Shown: positions 34,641 through 43,810 of the stretch, piece after piece
Layout: the number at the start of each line of letters is the position of its first letter
Position numbering within the stretch: the first letter of the stretch is position 1
NCBI GenBank assembly: GCA_003990955.1
Contig: BIFV01000013.1
Location: 147,101-211,100, forward strand
DNA: 64,000 bases
Origin: Sporomusaceae bacterium FL31
GTDB taxonomy: Bacteria > Bacillota > Negativicutes > DSM-1736 > Dendrosporobacteraceae
Direction: 5' to 3'
Position numbers and translations under genes: made by a program
Notes under the pieces: model-generated
The model's input: only the letters and a program-made list of their open reading frames with translations
The model's database searches: none
What the model was told of the DNA's origin: nothing

Positions 34641-35570
34641 TTATTGTAAATCTTTTTTTACCCAGTAACTGGCAAGCAGACTTCCGCTGAAATTATGCCA
34701 TACACTAAAAATTGCCCCTGGGATAGCAGCTATCGGGTCTAAGTGAGCAAGTGCCAGTGCGACGGCTAGACCCGAGTTCTCCATGCCGATTTCGTAGGAA
34801 ATTGCCCTAGCTTTTGGTTCGCTCATGTTTAATAGTCGAGCTGAAAAGTAACCTAATCCAAGGCCAAGCGTATTATGCAGGGCAACTGCTAATAAAGCGA
34901 TAAAGGCTACAGCGGATAGTTTAGCTGCATTAAGTGCTACGACAACCCCTACCGTAATAACAATTGCAATCACTGAAAAAGCGGGAATAATCGGTTGATA
35001 GGCAGTTACCTGTTTCGGAAATATCATTCGTAAAGCCATTCCTAGTAAAATTGGCAGCAATACAATTTTCACAATATCTAAGAGCAACAGCATTGGATCA
35101 ATCGGAACTACTGTTCCTGCAAACATCAAAAACAAAAATGGTGTAAGAATAGGTGCCAGAATCGTATTTAGACTGGAAACAGATACCGAAAGAGCGGTAT
35201 CTCCTTTTGCAATGAAAGTCATTACATTGGATGCAGTTCCGCTAGGACAGCAGCCGACAAGGATGAGACCAGCCGCTAATGCCGGGCTCAAGGCAAATGC
35301 TTTTGCGATACCCCAGGCAACCAAAGGCATAATGAGGTAGCGTAAAATAATCCCCGCCGCCACATCTTTAGGCCTTGATAGAACCACTTTGAAATCTTTA
35401 GTGGACATTGTTAATCCCATACCGAGCATGATAAATCCCAACAGATACGGAATGTGCTTTCCGAAAGGAATGAGTTGCGAAGGCTTCATGAATGAAAGTA
35501 GTGCACCTAGAATGACTAACAAGGAAATGTATTTTGTAACGAATTTCGATAGCCGAATCAGTTGGCTCAT
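34641..35570 (-). CDS. Bile acid:sodium symporter (SBF/PanS-like) transporter
   Basis: 309 aa from ATG 35570, which has GGAGGG 7 nt upstream; the longer frame to 35645 runs through a terminator hairpin and is not used. There are nine to ten hydrophobic helices, with SBF signatures GLTMSTKDFK, VGCCPSGTASNVMTFIAKGD and EIGMENSGLAVALA. Relatives carry bile acids, ketopantoate or other organic anions with sodium. The 5' leader holds an attenuator-like terminator. Confidence 0.87.
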   Translation of the reverse strand: MSQLIRLSKFVTKYISLLVILGALLSFMKPSQLIPFGKHIPYLLGFIMLGMGLTMSTKDFKVVLSRPKDVAAGIILRYLIMPLVAWGIAKAFALSPALAAGLILVGCCPSGTASNVMTFIAKGDTALSVSVSSLNTILAPILTPFLFLMFAGTVVPIDPMLLLLDIVKIVLLPILLGMALRMIFPKQVTAYQPIIPAFSVIAIVITVGVVVALNAAKLSAVAFIALLAVALHNTLGLGLGYFSARLLNMSEPKARAISYEIGMENSGLAVALALAHLDPIAAIPGAIFSVWHNFSGSLLASYWVKKDLQ

Positions 35571-35598
35571 TTGCTTTCCCTCCAAGATGGCAGCAAAA

Positions 35599-35633
35599 TA
35601 AAAACCTCTATATCCGCATAGGGACATAGAGGT
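35599..35633 (-). terminator. Attenuator-like terminator in the SBF leader
   Basis: On the minus strand ACCTCTATGTCC pairs with GGATATAGAGGT, followed by TTTTT, 29 nt before the start codon. A terminator between promoter and gene implies conditional read-through. A 15-codon ORF starting ATGTTACATATT overlaps it. Confidence 0.65.
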
Positions 35634-35827
35634 GCCTTGATACAATATGTAACATAGCGTCCGTCTCAGTCCTTTAAAGATCTAAGCAGAAATAAAGTTC
35701 ATTTTGCAGCTTGATAATCGGCAGTATGATTTTTTTCAAATATCATCCACCCAAGTTTCTATAGTAATATAAAAAACACTCTTTGCCAAGCTGAGACAGC
35801 TAAATTAATCTTCTTATATTTTACAAA

Positions 35828-35960
35828 GGCAGCATTGAGCAGGCGAACTGGAGGCTGAACAGGGTGATTAAACTGTTTATAGGCCGAAAGCCTAGGCGAA
35901 AGTGTTTGTATTCATCAAGTCAGCACTGTTTTGTAAATATTGCAGTGCTGACTTTTCATT
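35828..35960 (+). ncRNA. Possible structured RNA with intrinsic terminator
   Basis: AACAG/CTGTT and TAGGC/GCCTA hairpins (about 35857-35895) are followed by a terminator, AAGTCAGCACTG (35918-35929) with its complement at 35944-35955 and T residues. It belongs to neither flanking gene and could be a small RNA. No known family was recognised. Confidence 0.35.
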
Positions 35961-35964
35961 CCTA

Positions 35965-36073
35965 TTGACGCAGGTTGATGAGGCAAGTATAATTATATGT
36001 GCATATACACGTTTAGCTCTTTTGAAATGTTAGCGTTAAGGGGTTGTCTTGCTTTTAATGGTGTATATACACC
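35965..36073 (+). promoter_or_regulatory. Promoter with two GTGTATATACAC-type operators
   Basis: TTGACG (35965-35970), 17-nt spacer, TATAAT (35988-35993). GTGCATATACAC lies at 35999-36010, on the expected transcription start, and the palindrome GGTGTATATACACC at 36060-36073. This is the same core as upstream of the MFS gene. Confidence 0.65.
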
Positions 36074-36166
36074 TAATTGGGTGTATTATGTGATTTCAAG
36101 AATTGCCATAAAGAAATTCTTTGATTAGACGCTGCTTAAAATCAAAGATTGGGGAGGTAGTTTTAG

Positions 36167-37198
36167 ATGGATTCATTATCATTACAAATAAAAAATACCG
36201 CATTGAAGATGGGGTATGAAAAGTGCGGAATCATAAAGATAGCTGAGATGGCGGGTTATGAGGAAAAGCTAAATAAACGCAGTGAGCTGATTCCACAAGC
36301 AAAGTCTTTTAATCAAAATCTTTATCGCTTTACTCGCTTGCAAGCTGTATACCCATGGGCAAAATCCATCGTGATTTGCGTAAGACACTATGGAAAATAT
36401 ACTGTTCCAGAACACTTAAAAGGCTTGATTGGTAAATACTATCTATTTGATAGTAGAAGAGATCAGAAATCTAAAGAATATCAGGATAGTTTTGCGTTTG
36501 AATTATATTTGCAGGGCATGGGACTGAAAGCCGAAACAGAACGGAAATTTGGTATCACTGCACTGCGCTGGGCAGCATTAAAAGCCGGGCTTGGATTAGT
36601 TCGCAGAAATAACTTTTTTTATACAAAATCGGGTTCATGGATGCATTTGGAAGCATGGCTGATTGACAAGGAATTGGAATCTATCGAAACACCAGATTTT
36701 AAGGAGTGTCCTGAACACTGTAATCGGTGTGTTAAGTCTTGTCCGACAGCCTCTTTATCGCAAGCATATTCGATGGATCCGTTATCATGTGTTTCCTATC
36801 TTACTACATTTGGCGGCAGAAATTTACCGCATGAAAAATTTAATGTTCAAATGGGCAGTTGGATTTATGGATGCGATGTATGTCAAGATGTTTGTCCCAT
36901 GAATAACAACCGTTGGGATGAAGCCGAAGCGTTTCCAGGGTTAGATAAAATAAGCAAACATATCGCTTTAGACAAAATCCTTAAGATGGATTATCCTTTT
37001 TTAGAACAAATCATACAGCCTAAATTCTGGTATATAGAGAAGGACGATGTTTGGAAATGGAAGGTCAATGTTATTAATGCAATGGTGAATGAATATAAGG
37101 AGCAATATAAAGAATCTATTTATGCAGCATGTACTGACCGTCATGAAAAGGTAAGGGAAATGGCTCATTGGGCAATTGAAAAATTGCACCTTTCCTAG
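36167..37198 (+). CDS. QueG-like double [4Fe-4S] protein
   Basis: 343 aa with GGGAGG before the ATG. The C-terminal half carries two [4Fe-4S] motifs like epoxyqueuosine reductase: CNRCVKSCP and CDVCQDVCPMN, plus LSCVSYLTTFGG and GSWIYGCD. The QueG segment with the catalytic Asp (VDSAP type) is replaced by RKFGITALRWAALKAGLGLV, so classical QueG activity is doubtful. It probably has a corrinoid- or Fe-S-dependent redox role. It is followed by an Fe-S aldo/keto reductase and lies behind tandem operators. Confidence 0.75.
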   Translation: MDSLSLQIKNTALKMGYEKCGIIKIAEMAGYEEKLNKRSELIPQAKSFNQNLYRFTRLQAVYPWAKSIVICVRHYGKYTVPEHLKGLIGKYYLFDSRRDQKSKEYQDSFAFELYLQGMGLKAETERKFGITALRWAALKAGLGLVRRNNFFYTKSGSWMHLEAWLIDKELESIETPDFKECPEHCNRCVKSCPTASLSQAYSMDPLSCVSYLTTFGGRNLPHEKFNVQMGSWIYGCDVCQDVCPMNNNRWDEAEAFPGLDKISKHIALDKILKMDYPFLEQIIQPKFWYIEKDDVWKWKVNVINAMVNEYKEQYKESIYAACTDRHEKVREMAHWAIEKLHLS

Positions 37199-37312
37199 GC
37201 TGGCAGTCAAATGAGAAAAAAATTAAAATATTAAGTCAGATAAATAGAGGCATATGTATGCTAAAAGACTAAAATCTAAGGCATGATTGTTTACAGGAAA
37301 TATAATCCAAAT

Positions 37313-37361
37313 AACGAATAAATAGCTATTATCTTGTCAGGATGATAGCTATTTATTCGTT
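37313..37361. repeat. 17-bp perfect inverted repeat
   Basis: AACGAATAAATAGCTAT (37313-37329) is exactly complementary to 37345-37361. It lies between the QueG-like and AKR genes and has no T-run, so it is either a terminator-like structure or an operator. Confidence 0.6.
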
Positions 37362-37456
37362 AAGGGAGATTTAGCGAATTATTATCATATCGAGTGAATA
37401 ATCTACGAATGATGTGGAAAAGCATTGTTTGTAAGAATTAAAAGAGGGAGATCTAA

Positions 37457-38482
37457 ATGGATAAAATAAGATTAGGCCGAACTAATTTGATGGTAAGCAG
37501 AAGTGGCTTTGGGGCTTTGCCAATACAGCGGATCTCATTTGCAGAAGCTAAGCTCATATTACGAAAAGCTTATGATAATGAAATAAACTTTTTTGATACT
37601 GCCCGTTACTATACGGATAGTGAGGAAAAACTTGGCTATGCTCTTTCAGACGTAAGACATAACATTATTATTGCTACCAAAAGCGCAGCAACGGATAAGA
37701 AAGGGGTATTGCGTGATTTAGAAACCAGTCTGCGAAATTTGAAAACCGACTATATAGACATTTTGCAATTACATAATCCTAAAGATATCCCCGATCCTCA
37801 TGACTCGGAAAGTTCTTATGCAGCTTTAGCCGAAGCCAGGCAAAAGGGAATGATTCGTTTTATCGGGTTTACAAATCACAATATCAAGACTGCCATACAG
37901 GCAGCAGAATCAGATCAATATGATACCATTCAATTTCCACTGAATTCTCTTTCAGCCGATGAAGACTTAAAGATTATCGATGTATGCAAACAAAGAGGGC
38001 TTGGTGTTATAGCAATGAAGGGGTTATCAGGTGGCTTAATTACCAAAGCTGCTACTACATTTGCTTTCCTCAGGCAGTATGATAATGTTGTGCCTATCTG
38101 GGGAATTCAAAAGGCAAGTGAACTGGAGGAATTCATAGCACTGGAAGCCAATCCGCCGGTATTGGATGAAGCCATGTGGAATATGATTCAGCACGACAGA
38201 ACCGAATTGGCAGGGGATTTTTGTCGTGGCTGTGGATATTGCCTGCCTTGCCCTGCTGATATTGAAATACCTACTCAAGCGAGAATATCACTACTTTTAA
38301 GAAGGGCACCTTATCAACCTTTCTTGGCTGATGGCTTTAGAGAAAAAATGGATCGAATTAATCGATGTATTGAGTGTGGCCATTGTAAATCTAAGTGTCC
38401 TTATGCGCTTGATACACCGAATCTTCTGAAGCGCGAGCTGAAAAATTATTATGATTTTTACGAAATTCATAAGCTGGATTAG
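37457..38482 (+). CDS. Aldo/keto reductase with C-terminal 4Fe-4S domain
   Basis: 341 aa. The AKR barrel (about 1-255) shows the catalytic set: Asp in FFDTARYY with Tyr, Lys in IIIATKSA and His in LQLHNP. The C-terminus (about 255-341) adds ferredoxin-like cysteines, CRGCGYCLPCP and CIECGHCKSKCPY. Such fused proteins probably reduce carbonyls with electrons from NAD(P)H or ferredoxin. GAGGGAG precedes the ATG. It may be read with the QueG-like gene, 258 nt upstream. Confidence 0.87.
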   Translation: MDKIRLGRTNLMVSRSGFGALPIQRISFAEAKLILRKAYDNEINFFDTARYYTDSEEKLGYALSDVRHNIIIATKSAATDKKGVLRDLETSLRNLKTDYIDILQLHNPKDIPDPHDSESSYAALAEARQKGMIRFIGFTNHNIKTAIQAAESDQYDTIQFPLNSLSADEDLKIIDVCKQRGLGVIAMKGLSGGLITKAATTFAFLRQYDNVVPIWGIQKASELEEFIALEANPPVLDEAMWNMIQHDRTELAGDFCRGCGYCLPCPADIEIPTQARISLLLRRAPYQPFLADGFREKMDRINRCIECGHCKSKCPYALDTPNLLKRELKNYYDFYEIHKLD

Positions 38483-38655
38483 TTGGGATGAGCTGTTGCT
38501 GAGATGAGAGTTACATGATGTCCAAACAGCGTTTTTAGAAATATCCTAATCTGTGGATAAGGTATAACAGATGGGCAGAAGTAGGACACTAAAAAGGGAA
38601 TGCTGATAGGAAACTAGGATGCAAAAAGATAAGAGGAAGAAATGGAGAAAGAGAC

Positions 38656-40134
38656 ATGGCGACAAAGGGACAAATAATCATCAAAACTGGCTGGAACTTA
38701 GATAACAGCTATGCCCGTCTGCCCAAAATGTTTTTTACCAGACTTAATCCAACTCCTGTACGTTCACCAAAGTTGGTCATTCTCAATGATCAACTGGCAG
38801 TATCTCTGGGACTGAACGTCCAAGCCCTGCAAAGCGAAGCGGGGGTAGCCGTGCTTGCTGGCAATCAGATACCTGAAGGAGCTTTACCGCTTGCGCAAGC
38901 TTACGCAGCGCATCAATTTGGTCACTTTAACTTACTCGGCGATGGCCGGGCGATTCTGCTCGGTGAGCAGATTACGCCTCAGGGCGGGCGGGTTGATATT
39001 CAGCTCAAAGGTTCAGGTAGGACGCCATATTCCCGTCGGGGTGATGGTCGAGCCGCATTGGGCCCGATGCTGCGTGAATACATAATCAGTGAAGCAATGC
39101 ACGCGCTTGGGATTGATACTACTCGCAGCCTGGCAGTGGTGGCAACTGGTGAACCGGTAATCCGTGAAACCCAGCTGCCTGGTGCGATTCTTACTCGTGT
39201 GGCTGACAGCCATCTGCGCGTAGGCACTTTTCAATACGTTTCAAAATGGGGAACTGTTGAGGATCTGCGGGCGCTTGCCGATTATACTTTGCAACGGCAT
39301 TTCTCGTATGTTGGGGCTGATTCGGACCGGTATTTTCGGCTGCTTCAAGAAGTCATCAAGCATCAGGCTTCACTGATTGCCAAATGGCAGCTAGTTGGTT
39401 TTATCCATGGGGTAATGAATACTGACAACATGGCTGTTAGTGGAGAAACCATTGATTATGGTCCTTGTGCTTTTATGGATGTCTATGACCCGGCAACGGT
39501 ATTCAGTTCTATCGATGCTCATGGCCGCTATGCTTATGGCAATCAGCCCTATATTGCCGGGTGGAATCTCTCGCGCTTTGCTGAAACCTTATTACCGCTG
39601 CTGCATGTCAATCAGGATCAGGCAATTGAACTGGCACAGGCTGCTATTTCCGATTATACTGAGTTGTATCACCGCAATTGGCTCACAGGAATGAGAGCGA
39701 AACTGGGAATATTTAATGCAGAGGAACAGGATGAATCGTTGATTGAAAGCCTTCTTGATCTGATGAAAAAGCATCGTGCGGACTATACCAATACCTTTCG
39801 TGCATTAACTTTAGAAACGTCTGAGGATATGGTTCTGTTTAGTACTCCGGAATTTAGTCAATGGCGTGGGCTGTGGCAGGCAAGACTAGGCAGACAACAA
39901 GAAACAAGAACATCCTCATATCAGTTGATGAAAAAAAGCAATCCTGCGATAATCCCGAGGAATCACCGGGTAGAAGCGGCGCTTGCAAGCGCAGTGCAGC
40001 AGGAAGACTACAGCGTGATGGAACGGCTGCTTGTTGTTCTCGAAAGTCCTTATGCGTACACTCCAGAACAAGCCGATTACTCCACTCTGCCTGAACTTTC
40101 AGATCGCCCTTATCAGACATTCTGCGGTACCTAA
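38656..40134 (+). CDS. selO: SelO/YdiU-family protein adenylyltransferase (UPF0061)
   Basis: 492 aa. This pseudokinase-fold enzyme transfers AMP to protein side chains. Seen: [16 protein letters not shown], the ATP lysine in [20 protein letters not shown], and [20 protein letters not shown] with the metal-binding Asn and Asp. The C-terminal FCGT contains the cysteine found where eukaryotic SelO has selenocysteine. Length is normal for the family. Redox-linked protein AMPylation is known from E. coli and mitochondrial members. Confidence 0.93.
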   Translation: MATKGQIIIKTGWNLDNSYARLPKMFFTRLNPTPVRSPKLVILNDQLAVSLGLNVQALQSEAGVAVLAGNQIPEGALPLAQAYAAHQFGHFNLLGDGRAILLGEQITPQGGRVDIQLKGSGRTPYSRRGDGRAALGPMLREYIISEAMHALGIDTTRSLAVVATGEPVIRETQLPGAILTRVADSHLRVGTFQYVSKWGTVEDLRALADYTLQRHFSYVGADSDRYFRLLQEVIKHQASLIAKWQLVGFIHGVMNTDNMAVSGETIDYGPCAFMDVYDPATVFSSIDAHGRYAYGNQPYIAGWNLSRFAETLLPLLHVNQDQAIELAQAAISDYTELYHRNWLTGMRAKLGIFNAEEQDESLIESLLDLMKKHRADYTNTFRALTLETSEDMVLFSTPEFSQWRGLWQARLGRQQETRTSSYQLMKKSNPAIIPRNHRVEAALASAVQQEDYSVMERLLVVLESPYAYTPEQADYSTLPELSDRPYQTFCGT

Positions 40135-40245
40135 TCATGAATGCTGTCATTTAAAAGTAACATGGAGTGCGGAATGGGTACCGAGCGGCTAGGAAGAAAG
40201 CTAATCCAGCATATAAAAAGAGCAATGAAGACGTAGGCTTTGTTT

Positions 40246-40280
40246 TTTAACCTTCTCTCAATCCTGGAGAGAAGGTTAAA
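40246..40280. terminator. Bidirectional-type terminator after selO
   Basis: 12-bp perfect stem (40248-40259 with 40267-40278), T-rich before and A-rich after. The rest of 40281-40709 is AT-rich and shows no gene. Confidence 0.65.
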
Positions 40281-40709
40281 ATATTTTCTGCAATATAGCC
40301 ATGTGTCCTTTCCAACTAGAAAATAGGTAATTTTCTTGGTGCAGCTAGAAGCCTTTTAGATCAAATAAATATCATTAAAATAATACAAATGTATTTTAAG
40401 TAAAAACGATTACACAATTAGAGACGCAGTTATTTGTATATGCCGGATTTTATGATGTGAAATAAAATAGCTGCAAACAAACAGAATTCTGAGAAAAGGT
40501 GATTGCGGCAATTCGTTTTAAGAAAACTATATTTGACGAAATGTATATTCCATATAAACAATTGTTTAAAAAGTTTATATAATTATTTAAAAAACATAGA
40601 AATAATTTAAAATAAAAAGGAATATTATTTTAATGACTTAAAAATGAATTTTTGTTATGCTTATAAAAACGGCATCTAAGTTTTAAATGACAAGAAAGCG
40701 AGGGCAACA

Positions 40710-40811
40710 ATGGTACGTAGACTATGGCCTCATCCTTGGATAGTGGGAGGGATAGACTTTGAACATTGTGTAGAAAAGTGCGGCCAATTCCAGGTTGACA
40801 AAACTGATTAG
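40710..40811 (+). CDS. Possible 33-aa leader ORF before the OPT gene
   Basis: ATG with GAGGG 5 nt upstream and a stop 15 nt before the next start. The peptide is rich in Trp, His and Cys (RRLWPHPWIVGG, HCVEKCG). No homology was recognised. It could be a leader peptide that controls the transporter, or a chance ORF. Confidence 0.3.
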   Translation: MVRRLWPHPWIVGGIDFEHCVEKCGQFQVDKTD

Positions 40812-40826
40812 AAGAGGAGTATACAT

Positions 40827-42866
40827 ATGAAACAAGTAGATTTTATGAGTCATGAGCTGAACGTTCCTGAACTTACGTTTCGAGGAATGTTGCTTGGAAT
40901 GCTGATTACGATCATTTTTACAGCATCCAATGTTTATTTGGGTTTAAAAGTAGGACTCACATTTTCATCGTCAATACCTGCAGCGGTTATTTCTATGGCG
41001 ATTTTGAAGATGTTTAAAGACTCCAATGTTCTGGAGAATAATATGGTTCAAACCCAAGCATCGGCAGCAGGAACTTTATCGGCAGTTATATTTATTATTC
41101 CTGGCTTATTGATGATGGGGTATTGGCAGGGATTTGCTTTTTGGCAGACTTTGATGATTTGTGCTTGTGGCGGTAGCTTAGGGGTATTATTCACTATTCC
41201 ATTACGCCGGGCGATGATTGTCAACAGTGATCTGCCTTATCCAGAAGGATTGGCTGCTGCAGAAATTTTGAAGGTAGGCAGTCATGCGGCTGGAGGCAAA
41301 GCGAATGGTGTAAAAGACATTATGGCTGGCGGCTTGGTTTCGGCTATTATCAGTTTATGTGCGGATGGTTTTCACTTTATCTCATCAGGTGCTCACTATT
41401 GGTTCACCTTCGGTAAAATCACTTCGCAATTGCCGCTTGGCTTTTCCTCTGCCTTACTAGGAGCAGGCTATTTGATTGGTATTGCCAGTGGTATGGCCAT
41501 GTTAGCGGGAATGATTTTGTCATGGGGTGTATTTGTGCCATACCTTACATCGGTGCTGTCACCGGCAGTTGGTCAAAGTGCCAGTGCCTTTGCTTCCGCT
41601 GTATGGGCCCAAAAAGTGCGTCTGATCGGTGCTGGTACGATTGGGATTGCAGCGATCTGGACGCTGATTACGCTAGTGAAGCCAATCATAGATGGGATGC
41701 GTATCTCGATACAAGCTATGGGGCGTTCTGAAACCGGCAAAAGTTTGCACCGCATGGATACCGACTTATCGCCTAAAACGACAGCAATGGTTTTAAGTGT
41801 TATTGTTATTGGTTTACTGGGAACGTTTTATTCCTTTATTGCGGATGCGAATCTGTCAATTGGGGTCACTTGGATGTTCGTTGCTGCCGGTGTTGCCATT
41901 TCTTTCTTTATGGGGTTCTTTGTGGCTGCAGCTTGTGGTTATATGGCTGGATTAATCGGTACATCGGCCAGCCCAATTTCAGGGATCGGCATTTTAGGAA
42001 TTATTATATCCTCGCTGGTTGTACTAGGCATCGGTTCTGCAGTCAGTCTGTTTGATACCGAAACAGGCAGTAAATTTGCTATTGCCTTAGCTATTTTTAT
42101 GACCAGTGTTATTGTCAGTATCGCTGCAATTTCTAACGATAATTTGCAAGATTTAAAGACTGGCTATCTGGTCGGGGCTACCCCATGGAAACAGCAAGTT
42201 GCATTATTACTAGGCTGTATTGTTGGAGCTTTTGCCATCGCACCAGTATTGAATTTGTTATATGAAGCGTATGGGTTTGTCGGAGCGATGCCGCGTGCTG
42301 GAATGGACGAAAGTCAAGTTCTGTCTGCACCGCAGGCAACTTTGATGACTACGATAGCCAAAGGGATTTTTAGTCATAATTTGGATTGGAATTATATTCT
42401 TTTTGGTGTCGGAGTTGGGGTTGTCATCATTATTATAGATTTACTGCTGAAAAAGAATTCGGCTAGATACTGTCTGCCACCGTTAGCCGTAGGCATGGGG
42501 ATTTATTTGCCGCCAACATTGGAAATGCCGCTTGTTATCGGTGCTGTTATGAGTTATTTTGTTTGCCGATACCTGCATAACCGGGCTATGAAACGGAGTC
42601 CGAAAAACACCGAGGCCGATGTGGAGCTTTGTAACCGCCATGGGGTACTCTTTGCGTCAGGACTTATTGTTGGCGAAAGTTTAATGGGGGTTCTTATTGC
42701 TATTATCATTGTTTTTTCTGTGTCGAGCGGCGGCAGCGATTCACCGCTGACACTTGTAGGCAAAGAATTTGGCCCTACAGCCGACTGGCTCGGATTGCTC
42801 GTATTTATCGCAATGATCACCATATTTATTTATCGCATTGTCAGCGTAAAAGCCGAAACGAATTAA
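40827..42866 (+). CDS. OPT-family oligopeptide transporter
   Basis: 679 aa with about 16 hydrophobic segments. OPT hallmarks are LTFRGMLLGMLITIIFTASN, NVYLGLKVGLTFSSSIPAAV, LPYPEGLAAAEILKVG and FVAAACGYMAGLIGTSASPISG. It is a proton-coupled importer of oligopeptides or metal chelates in the cytoplasmic membrane. GAAGAGGAG precedes the ATG. A 600-nt upstream region and a short ORF may be regulatory. A terminator follows. Confidence 0.93.
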   Translation: MKQVDFMSHELNVPELTFRGMLLGMLITIIFTASNVYLGLKVGLTFSSSIPAAVISMAILKMFKDSNVLENNMVQTQASAAGTLSAVIFIIPGLLMMGYWQGFAFWQTLMICACGGSLGVLFTIPLRRAMIVNSDLPYPEGLAAAEILKVGSHAAGGKANGVKDIMAGGLVSAIISLCADGFHFISSGAHYWFTFGKITSQLPLGFSSALLGAGYLIGIASGMAMLAGMILSWGVFVPYLTSVLSPAVGQSASAFASAVWAQKVRLIGAGTIGIAAIWTLITLVKPIIDGMRISIQAMGRSETGKSLHRMDTDLSPKTTAMVLSVIVIGLLGTFYSFIADANLSIGVTWMFVAAGVAISFFMGFFVAAACGYMAGLIGTSASPISGIGILGIIISSLVVLGIGSAVSLFDTETGSKFAIALAIFMTSVIVSIAAISNDNLQDLKTGYLVGATPWKQQVALLLGCIVGAFAIAPVLNLLYEAYGFVGAMPRAGMDESQVLSAPQATLMTTIAKGIFSHNLDWNYILFGVGVGVVIIIIDLLLKKNSARYCLPPLAVGMGIYLPPTLEMPLVIGAVMSYFVCRYLHNRAMKRSPKNTEADVELCNRHGVLFASGLIVGESLMGVLIAIIIVFSVSSGGSDSPLTLVGKEFGPTADWLGLLVFIAMITIFIYRIVSVKAETN

Positions 42867-42913
42867 TACCTACATTACTTTCTTTATTTGTGTCAAGATG
42901 ATGTTTTTCAGTC

Positions 42914-42944
42914 AAAAACCAGCAACTAAGTTGCTGGTTTTTAT
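42914..42944 (+). terminator. Intrinsic terminator of the OPT gene
   Basis: 13-bp perfect stem (42914-42926 with 42930-42942) ending in a T-run. Confidence 0.85.
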
Positions 42945-43038
42945 TATTTGCAGGGAATTTATGATGTTCATGTAAATTATTAAACTATCTATATTGTGCA
43001 AATAGCTCTCATGTGGAATTTTGTAGGGGGAATCATAT

Positions 43039-43527
43039 GTGATAAAACGCTCAATCATGGTTTGTTTAATTGCTCTTATTAGTCTGATGTACAGTCCGAG
43101 TGTGTTTGCCGCGAATTGGCAGGAAGTTTATACCAAGCAGGGGTTTGGTACATACTTTATTGACATTGACAGTATTGATCAAAAAAAAGTTGTTGTTTCA
43201 GCAACTGCAAAATATGAACTTACGCCTTTTGGTGCTGGTTTTTTTACGGCAATCATGCAAGGAATTCAAAAAAATCAGGAGTTTGCTAGGGATGTCGACT
43301 TTTCGAGAGTAAAATCAATGCAACATAAGTTACATATTGATATTAGAAATTATCAGTTTGCTTCAGACGGTGAAGTGCTTTATGACTTCCAGGGCAATAA
43401 AATCTATCAGTGGCCTCAGCACACATTGCAATGGAAAGTAATTCAGGAATTTAGTGATGATGATCAAGCGGCAAAATTTGTTATTTCCATACTTGCGGAA
43501 CGTTTGTATGAAAGCTATGAACAATAA
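43039..43527 (+). CDS. Exported protein, surface-adhesin E-like
   Basis: 162 aa from GTG with GGGGG 8 nt upstream. A signal peptide (about 1-24, cleaved near VFAAN) is followed by NWQEVYTKQGFGTYFIDIDSI, which resembles small periplasmic or surface proteins annotated as surface-adhesin E-like. No catalytic motif is present. It stands alone between the OPT and catalase genes. Function is unknown. Confidence 0.6.
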   Translation: MIKRSIMVCLIALISLMYSPSVFAANWQEVYTKQGFGTYFIDIDSIDQKKVVVSATAKYELTPFGAGFFTAIMQGIQKNQEFARDVDFSRVKSMQHKLHIDIRNYQFASDGEVLYDFQGNKIYQWPQHTLQWKVIQEFSDDDQAAKFVISILAERLYESYEQ

Positions 43528-43635
43528 CTTATGGATTTTAACATTATCGCAGCCCTATCCATTAAAAATCCCTCTTTGCTAAATCACCTCATGTCAATAA
43601 CCACGTCGTCCTACAACTTTTTTTCCTGAAGATCC

Positions 43636-43664
43636 AGCCCCAAACTACGCACGTAGGGGCTTTC
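43636..43664 (+). terminator. Weak hairpin terminator
   Basis: AGCCCC (43636-43641) pairs with GGGGCT (43656-43661), with an inner CTAC/GTAG stem, then TTTC. Confidence 0.45.
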
Positions 43665-43750
43665 TGCTGTTTGAGCGTATGCAGGGAGCAGAAACGAGAC
43701 GGGACAGTGGTAAGCGATTAGACTCACTACTAGGTCAAAGGTAGTTTATT

Positions 43751-43765
43751 CTAAAATAATTATAA
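43751..43765. promoter_or_regulatory. PerR-like box upstream of catalase
   Basis: CTAAAATAATTATAA matches 12 of the 14 fixed positions of the PerR consensus TTATAATnATTATAA and lies 46 nt before katA. PerR repression relieved by peroxide is inferred. No perR gene is in the window. Confidence 0.5.
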
Positions 43766-43810
43766 ATCGAATATAACATACTAGAATTTGTAATTTGAAG
43801 GTGAAGGAAT

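Noticed and set aside
35571..35645. N-terminal extension of the SBF transporter
   Set aside because: It would read through a terminator hairpin, and a proper RBS stands before ATG 35570.
35640..35800. T-box or known riboswitch in the SBF leader
   Set aside because: No T-box sequence (AGGGTGGNACCGCG) or other known conserved core was found.
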